DNA from: Cercospora beticola | Taxonomy: Eukaryota > Ascomycota > Dothideomycetes > Mycosphaerellales > Mycosphaerellaceae | Direction of reading: 5' to 3' | DNA: 64,000 nt | Assembly: GCF_033473495.1 (NCBI RefSeq) | Contig: NC_088940.1 | Span: 496,001-560,000 of the forward strand | Shown here: positions 42,367 to 53,496 of the stretch, in pieces | How the letters are laid out: each line of letters begins with the position of its first letter | How positions within the stretch are numbered: position 1 is the first letter of the stretch | Made by a program: the position numbers and the translations under genes | Notes under the pieces: generated by a model | What the model was told of the DNA's origin: nothing | What the model saw: the letters and a program-made list of their open reading frames with translations, nothing else | Database searches by the model: none

Positions 42367-42798
42367 CCTGTTCCTTCCATTATTAGGCAGAAAAGCAATG
42401 CCTAGTCAAGCCATGCGCCAGTAAGAAACCTAATTGCCTTTCCGTCCGCGCTCCCTTCGCAAGTGAAGCACAAGAAGCTGATGTAGCTTTTGAAGAATCT
42501 CGAAGGAAGCTTTTAGTTTCCTCATCCATCCATTCATTTCTGCAACCCTTTCCCTCCTTCTTCAAGTCTCCGATTCGTTGTCGAATGTAGAATGTTCAAT
42601 GCTGCCAGCAGAAAGAAAAGTACGCACCGGGGGTATATATGCAATCCTGGTTTGCGAAGTAGTATGCAATCCATGCAATCATGCGCGCCTTGAGAAAGCC
42701 GAGTAATTCGTCATTGGTGATTAAAAGTGTGTGTGGTATCATGGTCAGGCCGAGTGCAGCGGGAACAGAGTCGACAGAGACTACTGCCAGTCAAGTCC

Positions 42799-45700
42799 CT
42801 AAGCGGCGGCAGCATCCTCGTGCACCGAGCCCGTAGTGTCGATGTCGATATCTGCCATTTCTCTGCCGCGTGCATCAACGACGACACGTCGTCCGCGCTG
42901 TTCAGTCGATACTCCGTCTCGTGCTGCACCAAAGTCGAGGACCTGAAGAGAAGTTAGCATTGCTAGGAACATAGAGAGATGTTAGAATCACCTCAATATA
43001 CGTCAACTGGTTGCGCTGCACAGCAGCAACGCAACGGCGCTCGTCGAACCTCACTTGCCACACACCGCTCAGGTCTGTGAGTAGGTCGCGAACGCATTCG
43101 CCGTTTCTCACATTCCACATCTTCAAGGTACGATCGGAACCAGAGATGACCTTCTGCCCATCATGCTGGAAGCAAGTGATGGCACCAGTATGGGCAGAAA
43201 GAGTAGCTTTGCAAGCACCGTTCTCAGGGTCCCAGATGCGCAAAGTGCTGTCGGCTGCGGCGGAGACGAGGCGATCATCGCTCAGATCGAGAAGTCCGAC
43301 AAGGGAAGTATGGCCTTCGAGGTTGAACAAGCAACTGCCAGTCACCAGATCCCAGACCTTGACGAGATTATCCATCGAGCCTGAAATGCAGCGATTGCGC
43401 GCGTGGTCGAGCACTACACTATAGACCTTCTGTGTGTGGCCTTGAAGACGATGAACCAGATCGCCGTTCGAAATCTTCCAGACACGGACAGTGCAGTCGT
43501 ATGAACCAGACACCAAGGTATCTCCATGAGCTGCAATGGCACGCACCGAGTTATGGTGGCCCGAGAGTGTTCGCAAGAAGTACGGATTGTCATGATCGTT
43601 TGCTGGCGGTCCAGCATGCCATATTTGGCGGTCGCCTGGCTTAGGTAGCTTCCAGACGCGCAGCGTTGAGTCGCGAGAGCCTGTGATGATCAGTGGTTCC
43701 TTGGGCATCATGATGGGCGTCCCATCTGGCTCAGTATCAATCTGCACAGGCTGCAAGATGACCAAACAGCGGACCGTAGACGTATGGCCCTGGAAAATCT
43801 GCAGACAACGACCGCTTTTGATATCCCACACTCGGACACTGCGATCTGTAGAGCCGGACACCAGGATATCGCCGTCGTACTGTAGTGCCCACACACCTCC
43901 CTCGTGGCCTTCCAAGCGGTTCCGAAGTGCGCCCGTCTTGGTGTCATAGACGTTGATCTTAGTATCGTCACTACCAGTCAAGATCTTGTCACTGTCAAAC
44001 AAGAGGCAAGTAACCACATGTCGATGATGTGCCCGGAAGGCAAGGTGTTGAGGCTGGCTCTCCTCATCCATCCACGCTTTGCGGATGAGGTAGTGGCGCT
44101 GGTAGAGGGATTTGAAGAGGTGCATGTTACGGAGGCTCTCCAGTCCGACCGAAGGATGCGGAACAGCTTGCATAGCTGCGTGAGCAAATGCGTTGGCACC
44201 CTTGGCAGTACCTAGGAGCTTCAGCCACTTGCTGTTTGGTGTCGCAGTTGGCTTCGTGAGTGAAGAAGAAGCGTGTACAGGTCGACGCTTATGCTTCTTC
44301 GCACTCGAGGACTTCACGACCTTGCGCTTTCGATCTCGCGTAGTCAAAGTGGAAGAGGCTGTGAGCTCATCCTCGCTGGCCAGTGTCGAATCGTCGCCTG
44401 GCTCGGGAGAGTTGGCCTTGCTCAAGTCCTGCTCGTGTCCCACCTCGCCAGGGTGCTGCCAACCCCAGCCTTCGCGGACAGCTCTCGCAATCTCGCCGTC
44501 GGGTAGAGTGTAACCATCGCGCTCGAGCAGGTCCTTCCATGCCTTCTCGTCACTGTTGATAAGCTTCCGCCATCTCTTTGACACCTGTGCCGCGCGACAC
44601 ATGCTCTGCGCGTCGAGGAATCGCGTGATATTCAGACCAAGCTCAGCTGGAAGGATGTTGAAGGGGTCGCACTTCAGCGCAGGATTGACGACATTAGCGA
44701 CCATCTGCAGAGTTGGCTTTGCACATCGGCGGAGGAACTGATATATCAGGTATGTTTGCATAGCTTCGGGCATGCTGTCGAATGCGTCAACCATGGTAGG
44801 AATGTCCATGATCGTAGGCCCGCTTGCTGAAGGCTGAGATTGTGTGCCATGAGTGAATTTGAACGGTGGCTCTTTGGAAGAGCCTTTGGAAGGTTGCGAT
44901 TCGAAAGATTTTGTGCTTTGCGTCTTACTGTCATCATCGAGATCCAGACCCGATACCACGCTGGCGTTCTCCTCGTTGTGTTCCGCAAACGACCTATCGA
45001 ATGCGTTCTGACGAGAAGCTAGATTTGCAGCGGCAGTAATGGGCGACAGACTAGGGCTCGGTAGGCTGGCGTCCTGCTGCGAGCTGGTCAATATGCCAGG
45101 CAAGTTCGGTCTCCTAGACTCTGCTGCACGCGGTGCCGGCATCAGATCGGTGTCTGTTATCGGTGGTGTGGCAGCTGCACTGGCACGCTGCGCGGCCCAA
45201 GCCTCTGCTGTTTGTTCCAGGCTCGGCAGCTTTTTCGATGTATAGCTACTCCCCACACTGAGCTCCGAGTCGTCCTCTTCTGGATCTTCCAGATCAGCCA
45301 TCTGTGTGTCCTGACTATCGTCCTGTAGCTCTTGCACTCGTGAATGCGAAGGCTTGCCACCTGCTCTGCTCTTGCTCGGACCTTGCCTGCCGGCCGCAGC
45401 TCGGGGCAGAGCTCCCATGACGTCGGTATCGGGCGTGACGGGCGATGGATGTGAAGGGTTTCCAAGCTGCTGTGATGCTCTGGCGGCACTGCGCTCGTTG
45501 AGGGAAGGCTGTTCGGTCAGTTCTGAGTAAGTCCGATGTAACGATGAACGCTGCTTCTTGGTTTTCCTCTGTAAGCTCGCCAGCTCGGCCGCCTCTGCTA
45601 TCGACACCGGAGTGGCACTGCGTTTCAGCGAGTTCGACCGCCCGCTCTGTGGCTTCTTTCCTTGCTGCTGCTGCTCCTCGAGAGCACACACGGGCGTCTC

Positions 45701-46150
45701 GTAGCCGTCGTGGCGTTCCTCTTGGCGGATGGAACCATTGCTGCGGTGGATCTGGGCCTGCAGCTGCTTGTACCTCCGCATGGTCTCGGCCGGATCCTCA
45801 GACTCGTGGAATACAGTGGGACGGCCATTGACGTCGAAGCAGAACCTCTTGATGGAGCTTGGCGTCGGCGTAAAGGCCAGCGGGTACTGTTTGGGGTCTC
45901 GGTCGTAGAGGTCCTTGGGCGGCTTCATAACGAGCGGAGGCAGAGACACCGTCGTGGTGGTCGTGACCGTGGTGACCGTCTGCTGCGTTGCAGGGCCGAA
46001 CGACATCTGGGCCATGGTCGAGTGTTCGGGCGGCATCATGGTGGTGGCAGTGGAGGTGTGTGTATGCTCGCTGATGTGTTTGTGGTCTGTCATGTTGTTG
46101 TGATCAGTGTCGTTGGGTGACGCGGGGGCAGTCGAGAGTGTTGCCTCCAT
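42799..46150 (-). CDS. CDC4: CDC4-type F-box/WD40 substrate receptor of SCF ubiquitin ligase
   Basis: Two exons (42992-46150, 42799-42942; 49-nt intron with gctaac branch) give 1100 residues. A long disordered N-terminus (1-460; poly-T/V, QQQQ, SP sites) precedes a dimerisation segment TYLIYQFLRRCAKPTLQMV (about 470), the F-box FNILPAELGLNITRFLDAQS (about 497), and a charged linker with a nuclear signal (DRKRKVVKSSSAKKHKRR). From about 710 there are eight WD40 blades (GSDDTKINVYD, GSTDRSVRVWD, GSRDSTLRVWK, GSYDCTVRVWK, GSMDNLVKVWD, AAADSTLRIWD, GSDRTLKMWN). Cdc4 binds phosphodegrons of cell-cycle proteins such as Sic1 and Far1. The spliced C-terminus is acidic and ends in four alanines. Confidence 0.93.
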
Positions 46151-47257
46151 GGCGCGGTGGTGAACGGAGAGTCGACGCGTGGGTGCAGGAGCAGAAGTGC
46201 TCTTTCGTCGACGCCGGTCTCGTGGGTGCTGTCTTTCATGGAGCGAGCTCGTGACTGCCGCCCGTTTCTCGCGTTCAGCGGCTGCTCAGGACACGTCGAG
46301 CAGCAGCGAGGGCAGCAACAGCACCGTCTCCGCCGTCAGCAAGAATGTGCGCGTCCGGTGAGTTTGTCGAGCGGAAAGTCGGCCGGGCGGTGGTGCAGCG
46401 TGGGCGAGGGATCTTGGGGTGACGGACTGAAGTCACTCTGAGACCGATCGCCCGTTTCCCGCCACTCTCCTCGCCCGAGCACGCCAAGCCAAGTGGGAAA
46501 CCACTACTACACGCGCCTCACTTTCGAGCTTCGCTTTTCTGCAGATGCCACCTCCGCACGCGCTGACTACGTGGCGGAAGTTATTTTCTACGGAGTCGCT
46601 TGCTTGCAGATGGCACTCTGCATCACTGCAACAACACACGCTGTGCCTTTGCAGCCAGAATTGCCGGCGGGAACCATGATGTAGCCGGCCATTGCCCTGT
46701 GCAGTACACTTTTTGATGTCTTGGGCCTTTATCTATTTCTGTCACGCTTTCCTAGTCTCAGGCACGTCGGAATTTGGTTCACCTTTATGCTACAGTGTCT
46801 ACAGCTCATGCCTTCTTCTTTGTGTCTACTCCAGCACTTCTCATGACATCTTCTGCTCTCCAAGCCGTTATCAACAACGAACAGCGAAGATCCCTGTACC
46901 TTGCACGCCAAAATTCTCAACACCTGCTCCGAGCACACCAAAGTCAAGCCGAATAAAGGGATGGACTCGCTGCCAACGCCATCTCCGTACTTCCCAATCA
47001 AAGGCCGCGAAACAATATGGCCTGGCTCAGCATGTTTCCGAAAGGGTTCCAAGATTTGTCTTCACCAAAATTCGTGCTAGAGGTGATGACGATGAGCCAA
47101 AAGTCCTCTCGTGCTCTACCAGGAACAGGACAACCCAGAAGAGCTCAGACTTGGTCATAGCAAAAGTTTGGCAGCTGTCCAGAGCAACCCGCGTTTGAAC
47201 CCGGGCCTCGTCTCCAGATTGAGCGTGTTCGTCAATTATTGTCGTGGCTGCTATTGA
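46151..47257. other. 1.1-kb upstream region of CDC4
   Basis: No supported gene. Long frames on both strands in 46.2-46.6 kb follow GC composition. It probably holds the CDC4 leader and promoter. Confidence 0.45.
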
Positions 47258-47968
47258 TCACAACCCATCCCTCAAAACCTCAATCACAACTCCCAACAAC
47301 CTCAAAATCTCCACCACCTTAGGCATTCCTTCACCACCACTCCCACCACCAAACATCACCTCCTCCACCATCTCATCCTCCAATTCCCCAAAAACGTCCT
47401 CCGCAACATCCAACATCCTCCTCGGATAACCTTCTGCTCGCATCTCCTCCTCTAACAACAGCTGCACAGTCAGAGCCGTGACATCAGAGAAAACTTGTTT
47501 GTAGCATCGCCATCGAGGTAAAGATGGGCTACGAGTCCGATAAGACGCGAGCGATGATGTTTCCGTTTCGTTGTCTAGCGAAGTTGGTCGAGAGATTTCC
47601 ATCGAGTGGTTTGGAGAAGGCTCTTGTCGCGGGGAGCGGCTTCTGGATTGAGTCGTGCTTCTGTTTGATGGAGTGTGAGTGCGACCTCGAGATGCTGCTA
47701 CCTGGTGCCATTGCGGGGAGAGGGCGATTGGAGACGACGTCCTCGCAGTGCTTGTTCTCTGAAAATTCAATGATTCGTGCGGCAGCGGATTTTCGTCCAG
47801 CGGTGCGTGGTCTGGCTTCGAGATGCAGAGTCTTTTGAGCAGGGGGCTGTTCACCAGCGGATCGATGGGAGCTTCACGAGAAGATTGAGATAAATCGGAG
47901 GGTGAAGTCGTTGTGATTGAGGGACTCGAATTGTAAGTCAATTTTCTATTCTGAACGACTATTGTCAC
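47258..47968 (-). CDS. hypothetical protein, start unresolved
   Basis: An open frame of about 236 codons begins at GTG, not ATG; it follows a possible acceptor (gtcgttcag at 47950 or so), so a first exon may be missing. Residues 1-150 are serine/proline/arginine-rich and disordered (RSTTQSRSRSPRQEPS). The C-terminal 80 look folded and helical (WRCYKQVFSDVTALTVQLLL; MLDVAEDVFGELEDEM, then a glycine run, then VVEILRLLGVVIEVLR). The only late ATG would give about 116 residues containing that folded part. Family not recognised. Confidence 0.42.
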   Translation of the reverse strand: MTIVVQNRKLTYNSSPSITTTSPSDLSQSSREAPIDPLVNSPLLKRLCISKPDHAPLDENPLPHESLNFQRTSTARTSSPIALSPQWHQVAASRGRTHTPSNRSTTQSRSRSPRQEPSPNHSMEISRPTSLDNETETSSLASYRTRSPSLPRWRCYKQVFSDVTALTVQLLLEEEMRAEGYPRRMLDVAEDVFGELEDEMVEEVMFGGGSGGEGMPKVVEILRLLGVVIEVLRDGL

Positions 47969-48759
47969 TTCACACTATTGTTCTGTTCTTGGAGAATACA
48001 TCTCGGTAGCTGGGCAGTGAACAGGGGCCTTGAGCGTCAGCGACGAGTAGAGTGGCCGCTCGCACTGCTGTTAGAGATACGCGGAGAGTGCGCAAAACAC
48101 TCCAGATGCGCACCGAAGCCACGACTTTTCTCGGAGCACGCTGTGCAATTCGCGGCCCTCAAGCAACTCTGTGCCTCTGAGCACTTCATTTTTCAGGAAA
48201 ACACGAATCGGAAAAGAAGACTACGACAACCAGGAATCTCGATGTAACAGTTTGAGTGAAGCTATGTAGGCACTATGTACACCACCTCCTCTCAATCCAA
48301 CACACCGATTCCATTATTACAATTTCTCGTGCACAGCCTCTCATGGCGTTCCCGTTGCAGAATCGCTCCGTACCGCCGCACAAGCCCATTCTCGTTCCTC
48401 CCGGAAAGCAGGTTACAACAGGGTCCGCGCCTGTACAAGCGTTGCGTACAACGTACAGCAGGAAGGCAATTTTGCCTGGTATGGGGCCAAACATCATCAA
48501 AGTCGCCATGCAGGTAGAGTACTCTGCAGTCGAACAAAGTGTCAAAGAAGAAGCGCAAACAAGAAGTGACCATCAAGCTCACTGCCTAGTCTGGCGTCCA
48601 GACAGATAAGCGAAGCTGATGTGCACAAGTATGCGTATTATTAGAAGTAAAGTTGAGTCGAACAGAACGGTGTAAGTTGTTGGTGCGGTGAAGGATCGTG
48701 AAAGATCGCCGAGCCCAGAGAATGTTCCGCAGTCGTGGCGTTGAATTCGTCAGCGACAT
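47969..48759. other. 791-bp stretch without a firm gene
   Basis: An 88-codon plus-strand frame from ATG 48343 to 48609 and overlapping minus-strand frames exist but have no recognisable features. It lies downstream of the YTH gene. Confidence 0.4.
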
Positions 48760-51706
48760 CTAAGCGTACTCTTGATCCTGGCGATTGTTGTTGAAAGCGC
48801 TGGGAGGTTGGAAGCTGAAACCCTGGCGTCCGGCTAGGCCGTGTCCAGGGCCAACGTGGATGCCAGGAGACTGATGCTGAGGGAATGATCTGGACGCGGC
48901 TGACTCCATACCGCCGCGTTCAGGAGAAGCGACCAGGTTGTCCACGTGCTGGGCGCGTAGGTCCCACGAAGACTGTGCGCGATGCGTGAAGCGAGGCTCA
49001 GCATATCGAAAGTTGCCGTGCATTGCGTTGTAGTAGGCAGCATCGCCGGACATGGTGCCGCCAGTGCCGGGAGAAGGGGATCCGAGTGGGCATGGCGAGT
49101 AATAATTTGGGCCTCCAGTAGTTCGCTCAGGCGAGTAGCGATAACCACTGTTTGGCGAGAAGAAGTTGTCCCCGTGAAAGGAGCCGTTGGCCCGCTCTGG
49201 CGACGACGACTGTGTTGGTCTGGACGCCAAAAGATTCATTTCCATTACGGTGGTTTGAATCGCCATTTCGTTGGTAAGCAATTTGGCATTGATCAGTTGG
49301 CGGTCAAGAGCTGTCATTCCCGAGGCATAAAGATCGGACTGCAGTCGGTGTCGCTCTGCTTGGAGCGCGTGGTACTTGCCCATAAGTTGATGCTGATCTT
49401 GTCCATGACCTGGGGACGGCGGGAAAGCATTGCTGTCGAAGCCCATGCGGGTTGGAGAACGCTGGCTTGGACTATACTGGAGTAACTGCGATGACAGTGC
49501 AGTAGAAGAAGGCGACTGGTGCAGCGTAAGAGCTTGTTCATAGGAAGGAACAGCGCGCGACACACCGGGGTCTGTGGGCTCGTGTTGTACCCCCTGCTGA
49601 GTAGAGTGCTGACGGAGTTGCAGTGAAAGGCTATTCATCGAGCCCGATTGCTGTAGCACGGGCCGCGCGATGGCCTGCGACTCAGTATTCGAACGAAGAA
49701 CGTCCATCGAGACCGAATGCGGGAGTCCGGCGTGACCACTGCCTATCGGAGCGGAAAAGTACTTGGGATTGGCCACTGCAGTGGTAGTGCTCATTAGAGC
49801 GTTGCCCTCTACACTGGTGCGAGTGTCAAGCTGGAGAGGCATGGGTCGTGGGCCACGACCCCCGGCTTTCGAGAGAGAATCAGGAGCTGCAGAGTAGGCC
49901 GAGGATCCATCACTGCTTGTTGCTGCTCTGCTTGGCACAAAATTGTACTTACCCACACCGTCGAACGAGGCCGAGACCGTTTCTCCTTGCGAAGAACTGC
50001 CTCCGAACGTGGAAATGTCACACCTCGGGGGTGCTTCACTACCATCGCTCAAGCAACCTCGACTGGCTGGAGTTGGCGTAGCGTCATGGTCCTGGTCTTC
50101 CTCGAACGTGTTCTGATGGTTTTGCTGGCGATTCTGTGGACGCCACGGCGTGTTGACGTTGGAGCCCTTGAAACTGCCTCGGCCACCAGATCGTGGTCCA
50201 CGGTTGCCAAAAGTACCTCGACGTTGAGCAGAGCTCGAATGATCGTTGTCGGGGTAGTTCTTTGGATATCCAAGAACACTTGCTGTAGCTGGCAGTTTGA
50301 CATAGTGTTCGACGACTCTTCTGCCCGTCTCGAGTGGAAATAGCATGCCATTCCACATGTTGCCGACTGGGTTCTCAGTACCGGGCTGTCTGATGTGGTT
50401 GAAGCGGTGGTACGGCAAGTCTTTGGCATATATCCAGGTAACAGGAAACGATCTGTATCGTATTGTCAGCAGAGGACACGGAGCGTATATCGAGGGAGAC
50501 TGACCCAACACAACCGTGGCTTTCTGGGTTCTCCGACCACCCATCAAGGAATGATTGTTTATCCCACGGGCCCGCGAGCTCGCCCAAGCCGGAAAACTTC
50601 TTGCTGCCGTTGACAGAAAACAAGAAGAAAATCTTCTGCGATGTGCCACCGTAACGATTCCAGACAGCCATGATGCGCTCGCTGATCTTCTCCATGACTG
50701 AGTATTTCCCCAGTCGAACCGAAGCAACGAGATTCTGGGGGAACTCAGTCTTGATGTTGATGACTCGACTCTGCAATCAGTTAGTACGAAGCAGGAATGG
50801 CGGAATGGGCGGACTTACATTTGCGGGAAAAGTGAAATGCTCCGGATTCATGTTTGCGAGAACGGCCAACGAGCCATCGTATGCTTCTTCCCAGACCGCC
50901 TTTGGATCCTTCAGAGCACGTCGCAAGCATTGCGAATGTTCGCCCTCGGTCCAGTGACCGTCTTCAGCATCCGGCACGGACTCCTCGTCACTGTCATCAA
51001 AAGTCGAGCGTACAGGAGTGGCAACCATGGTAGAGTCTTGAGTACCACTGTTCGACAACAACACCCCGCCAGATGTAGAGCTCATTGATGTTCCTGTAAT
51101 CAGACTCTTCGATGCTGAATTGTTCGTGACACCATTGCCGTCATTAGACATCCCAAATCCCTGGCTAGGCAGATTGAAGGGGTGTTGCGGAAGCGGATCT
51201 GTTCTCACCACTAGATCACCACGGTTGGAAGGATTGGCCGACTTGTGATACTCTTCGGTCTGTGTGTAGCGGATGGTGGAGCTTGGCGGTTTGAAGTCGA
51301 GACGATGGTGATTGTTGAGTCGAGCATCACCGTTGCTGACAGTGGAAACTCCAAGTCCCGCGATCCGATCGTGATCGCGCCTAGCAGCAGTAGAGAAGGA
51401 AGCGCCAGGCTTTGACGAGCCCAGAGAGTCCCATGACGGTTTCAGCGGTAGCCCAGCGCTTCTGGCCACTGGATTGGCACTTGCCGACCATGTGTTGCTT
51501 GGGTACAGTGGAAGGGCGGAATGAAATTTTGGCCCTTCGAAGACTGATCCGTCGTTTTGCGCGCTGAATGAAGGCATCAAGGCGAGAGTTGGCTTGCGGC
51601 GCGCACTGCTGTTGCTGTTGCTTGCGCTGCTGTTGTTGTCGGTCGGAACGAACTCGTTCACTTCAGGATCGAGCGCGGGTAGCGAGCTGTTGTTGCGGCT
51701 CGCCAT
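48760..51706 (-). CDS. YTH-domain m6A-RNA reader
   Basis: Three exons (50819-51706, 50505-50770, 48760-50452) give 948 residues; both introns are canonical (gtaagt...tactaac...gcag). The N-terminal 255 residues are disordered, N/S-rich. The YTH-like fold spans about 270-430: SRVINIKTEFPQN and ASVRLGKYSVMEK, then MAVWNRYG, FFLFSVNGSKKFSGLGELAG, FLDGW, FPVTWIYAKDLPYHRFNHIR. The three tryptophans positioned like the m6A aromatic cage appear kept (W in AVWNR, DGW, TWIY). Unlike animal YTHDF proteins, the domain is central and a 500-residue P/S/Q/G-rich tail follows, starting with RGG-like repeats (RGTFGNRGPRSGGRGSFKG). It probably binds methylated mRNA in the cytoplasm or granules. Confidence 0.88.
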
Positions 51707-52665
51707 GCTGACGGCGATGTAGGGGCGCGCGAGGATGCGCGACTCGATGTGATGTAGCAAAAGAAAACAAGATTGACCAGTCGATACGGGTGGTGGCACC
51801 TCAGGTCGAGTGAGGTGAAGGGCGAAAGCGACACTTGAGAGCGCGTCTCCACTTTTGCAGTGTTTGTTTTGATGCGCGAAAAGCTGTGGACGCTGTTGCG
51901 GCAGTCGCGTCACCCGCTTCACTTCACTTTGCGCCACCTGTAGCGGCTGCGAAGCTGCAGCGAACGCCGCGTTGAAGGGTCCGCCGGTCATGTCCGCCAC
52001 TGTCACTGCAAGTCCGAAGACCGCACGCTATAGCTCGATCCCGCTGCCTGCATCGTACGCTCGCATCGCAATGGAGTTCTGCATCGGGCCGTGCAGTCTG
52101 GCGGGATGCGATTTCTCCGTCACCAAAGCTCAAACCCTGCTATTCGTGCTCGCAGAACCTGCAGAATCGACTTCTTCAGTGAGGCCTAGTCTTTCTGGTA
52201 GCTACAGTCAGAGTTCCAGATGCGAGACTGGCACTCGGACTTGCAAATAAGTCGAGAACCTTGAGTGAAGTCGATCAGTGAGCACAGCGCATACCAGGCT
52301 GCCGCAATGCAAGACAATCATCACCGTTGCAAGCCCGTCTGGTGCCAATCATTGAGGGCGATGCAAATGAATGGCATCTGCCTCCCAGTGGATCGAAGAG
52401 CCTTTTCTCTGATGAGTTCTAACATCGTTATGCAGGCAAGACCTGTCGAAGATACCAGCACCTTCTGCACAAGACTAACGGCAGATGCGTCGACCGCATC
52501 AGACTTCTCTGCTGGGAAGCTTTGTACAAACTTCCTTTGTGTTTTGATTACTCTCTGAGACCATGACATTGCCTGAGCACCAGACCGCCGGCCAGAACAC
52601 CGATAGGATGTGTTCATTGGAACGGGACATCGCTGCCTGGCTGTCCTGCAATCTATTCCTTCTTT
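51707..52665. other. 959-bp upstream region of the YTH gene
   Basis: No gene seen. It contains ttcacttcactt at 51918-51929, about 210 bp upstream of the YTH start. Confidence 0.45.
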
Positions 52666-52911
52666 TCAGGCGAAAGCTGGTGATGCGATGGGCCGGCACT
52701 TCTCTATCAAGATCGAGACATACGCTTGAGGATGCTTGAAGAATGGGACATGTCTTGAGTCTTTCATGATGAGCCTGATGACCGTTTGACAGGATGCATC
52801 TTGTGAAGTTTGCAGCTGTGAAGTTGGAAGACCAGGTGCCGCCAAACCCAATCTGGAAAGTGCCCAGACAAAGACCATCAGATTGGCAAACACTTTCCAC
52901 TTGCAGTCCAT
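52666..52911 (-). CDS. small secreted-protein candidate
   Basis: From ATG 52911 an 81-residue frame begins MDCKWKVF, followed by a hydrophobic core (ANLMVFVWALSRLGLA) and AAPG, which resembles a signal peptide with cleavage near residue 26. The mature part is about 55 residues with two cysteines and no domain. Size and layout fit small secreted proteins of fungi, but there is no homology support and the frame could be chance or an incomplete gene. Confidence 0.35.
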   Translation of the reverse strand: MDCKWKVFANLMVFVWALSRLGLAAPGLPTSQLQTSQDASCQTVIRLIMKDSRHVPFFKHPQAYVSILIEKCRPIASPAFA

Positions 52912-53496
52912 TCTGTACCGCAACGCCGCCTCTCAGTGATCAGACCAGCCAGCGTAGTTGACAGCGGCCAGTATCGAGACGAAAACCAGAGCGTCGTGTT
53001 CCACGCCATTGGCCCATCATCTACGCGCCGGGGAGGTGGAAAGACGAGCCATCAGAGGCGCAAAGTACCGCAGATGGGGAACGGCGGGCAAGGAGGAGGA
53101 TATGAGGGATGCCATTTGCAGCCATTTGAGGAGCACGGCAGGTGGCACTAGAAAAGACTGGGAGATGAGGATAAGGACACGCGTTGTGACGCGCATGAGC
53201 GACAACCAGCATCAAGACTGATCCATGGATTCAGTGACAGAAATATAGGCATGCCAAAAGTGATCAAATGTCGTGTATCACGTATTTGCATTGCAAGGCC
53301 GGTCCATCGCTTCCGTTTTCTGCTCGCACTTGCCGAATACTTGCGGAAGGTCCTTCTACGTAGGAAGGGAAGGCGCAGGTGCGCGGCTGCCTGACTTCGC
53401 TTTCCACCCACTTCGACTGTTCCATTCGCTTCGTCCGGCCACCTGCTCACACTGACACTGACAGTCCTTCGTCTCGCACGTGCGGCTCGGTGCGAT
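52912..53496. other. 585-bp upstream region of the HOP1-like gene
   Basis: No gene seen. Presumed promoter of the divergent neighbours. Confidence 0.45.

Noticed and set aside
45662..46120. 152-codon plus-strand frame
   Set aside because: Antisense to the CDC4 N-terminus; explained by valine/threonine codon complement.
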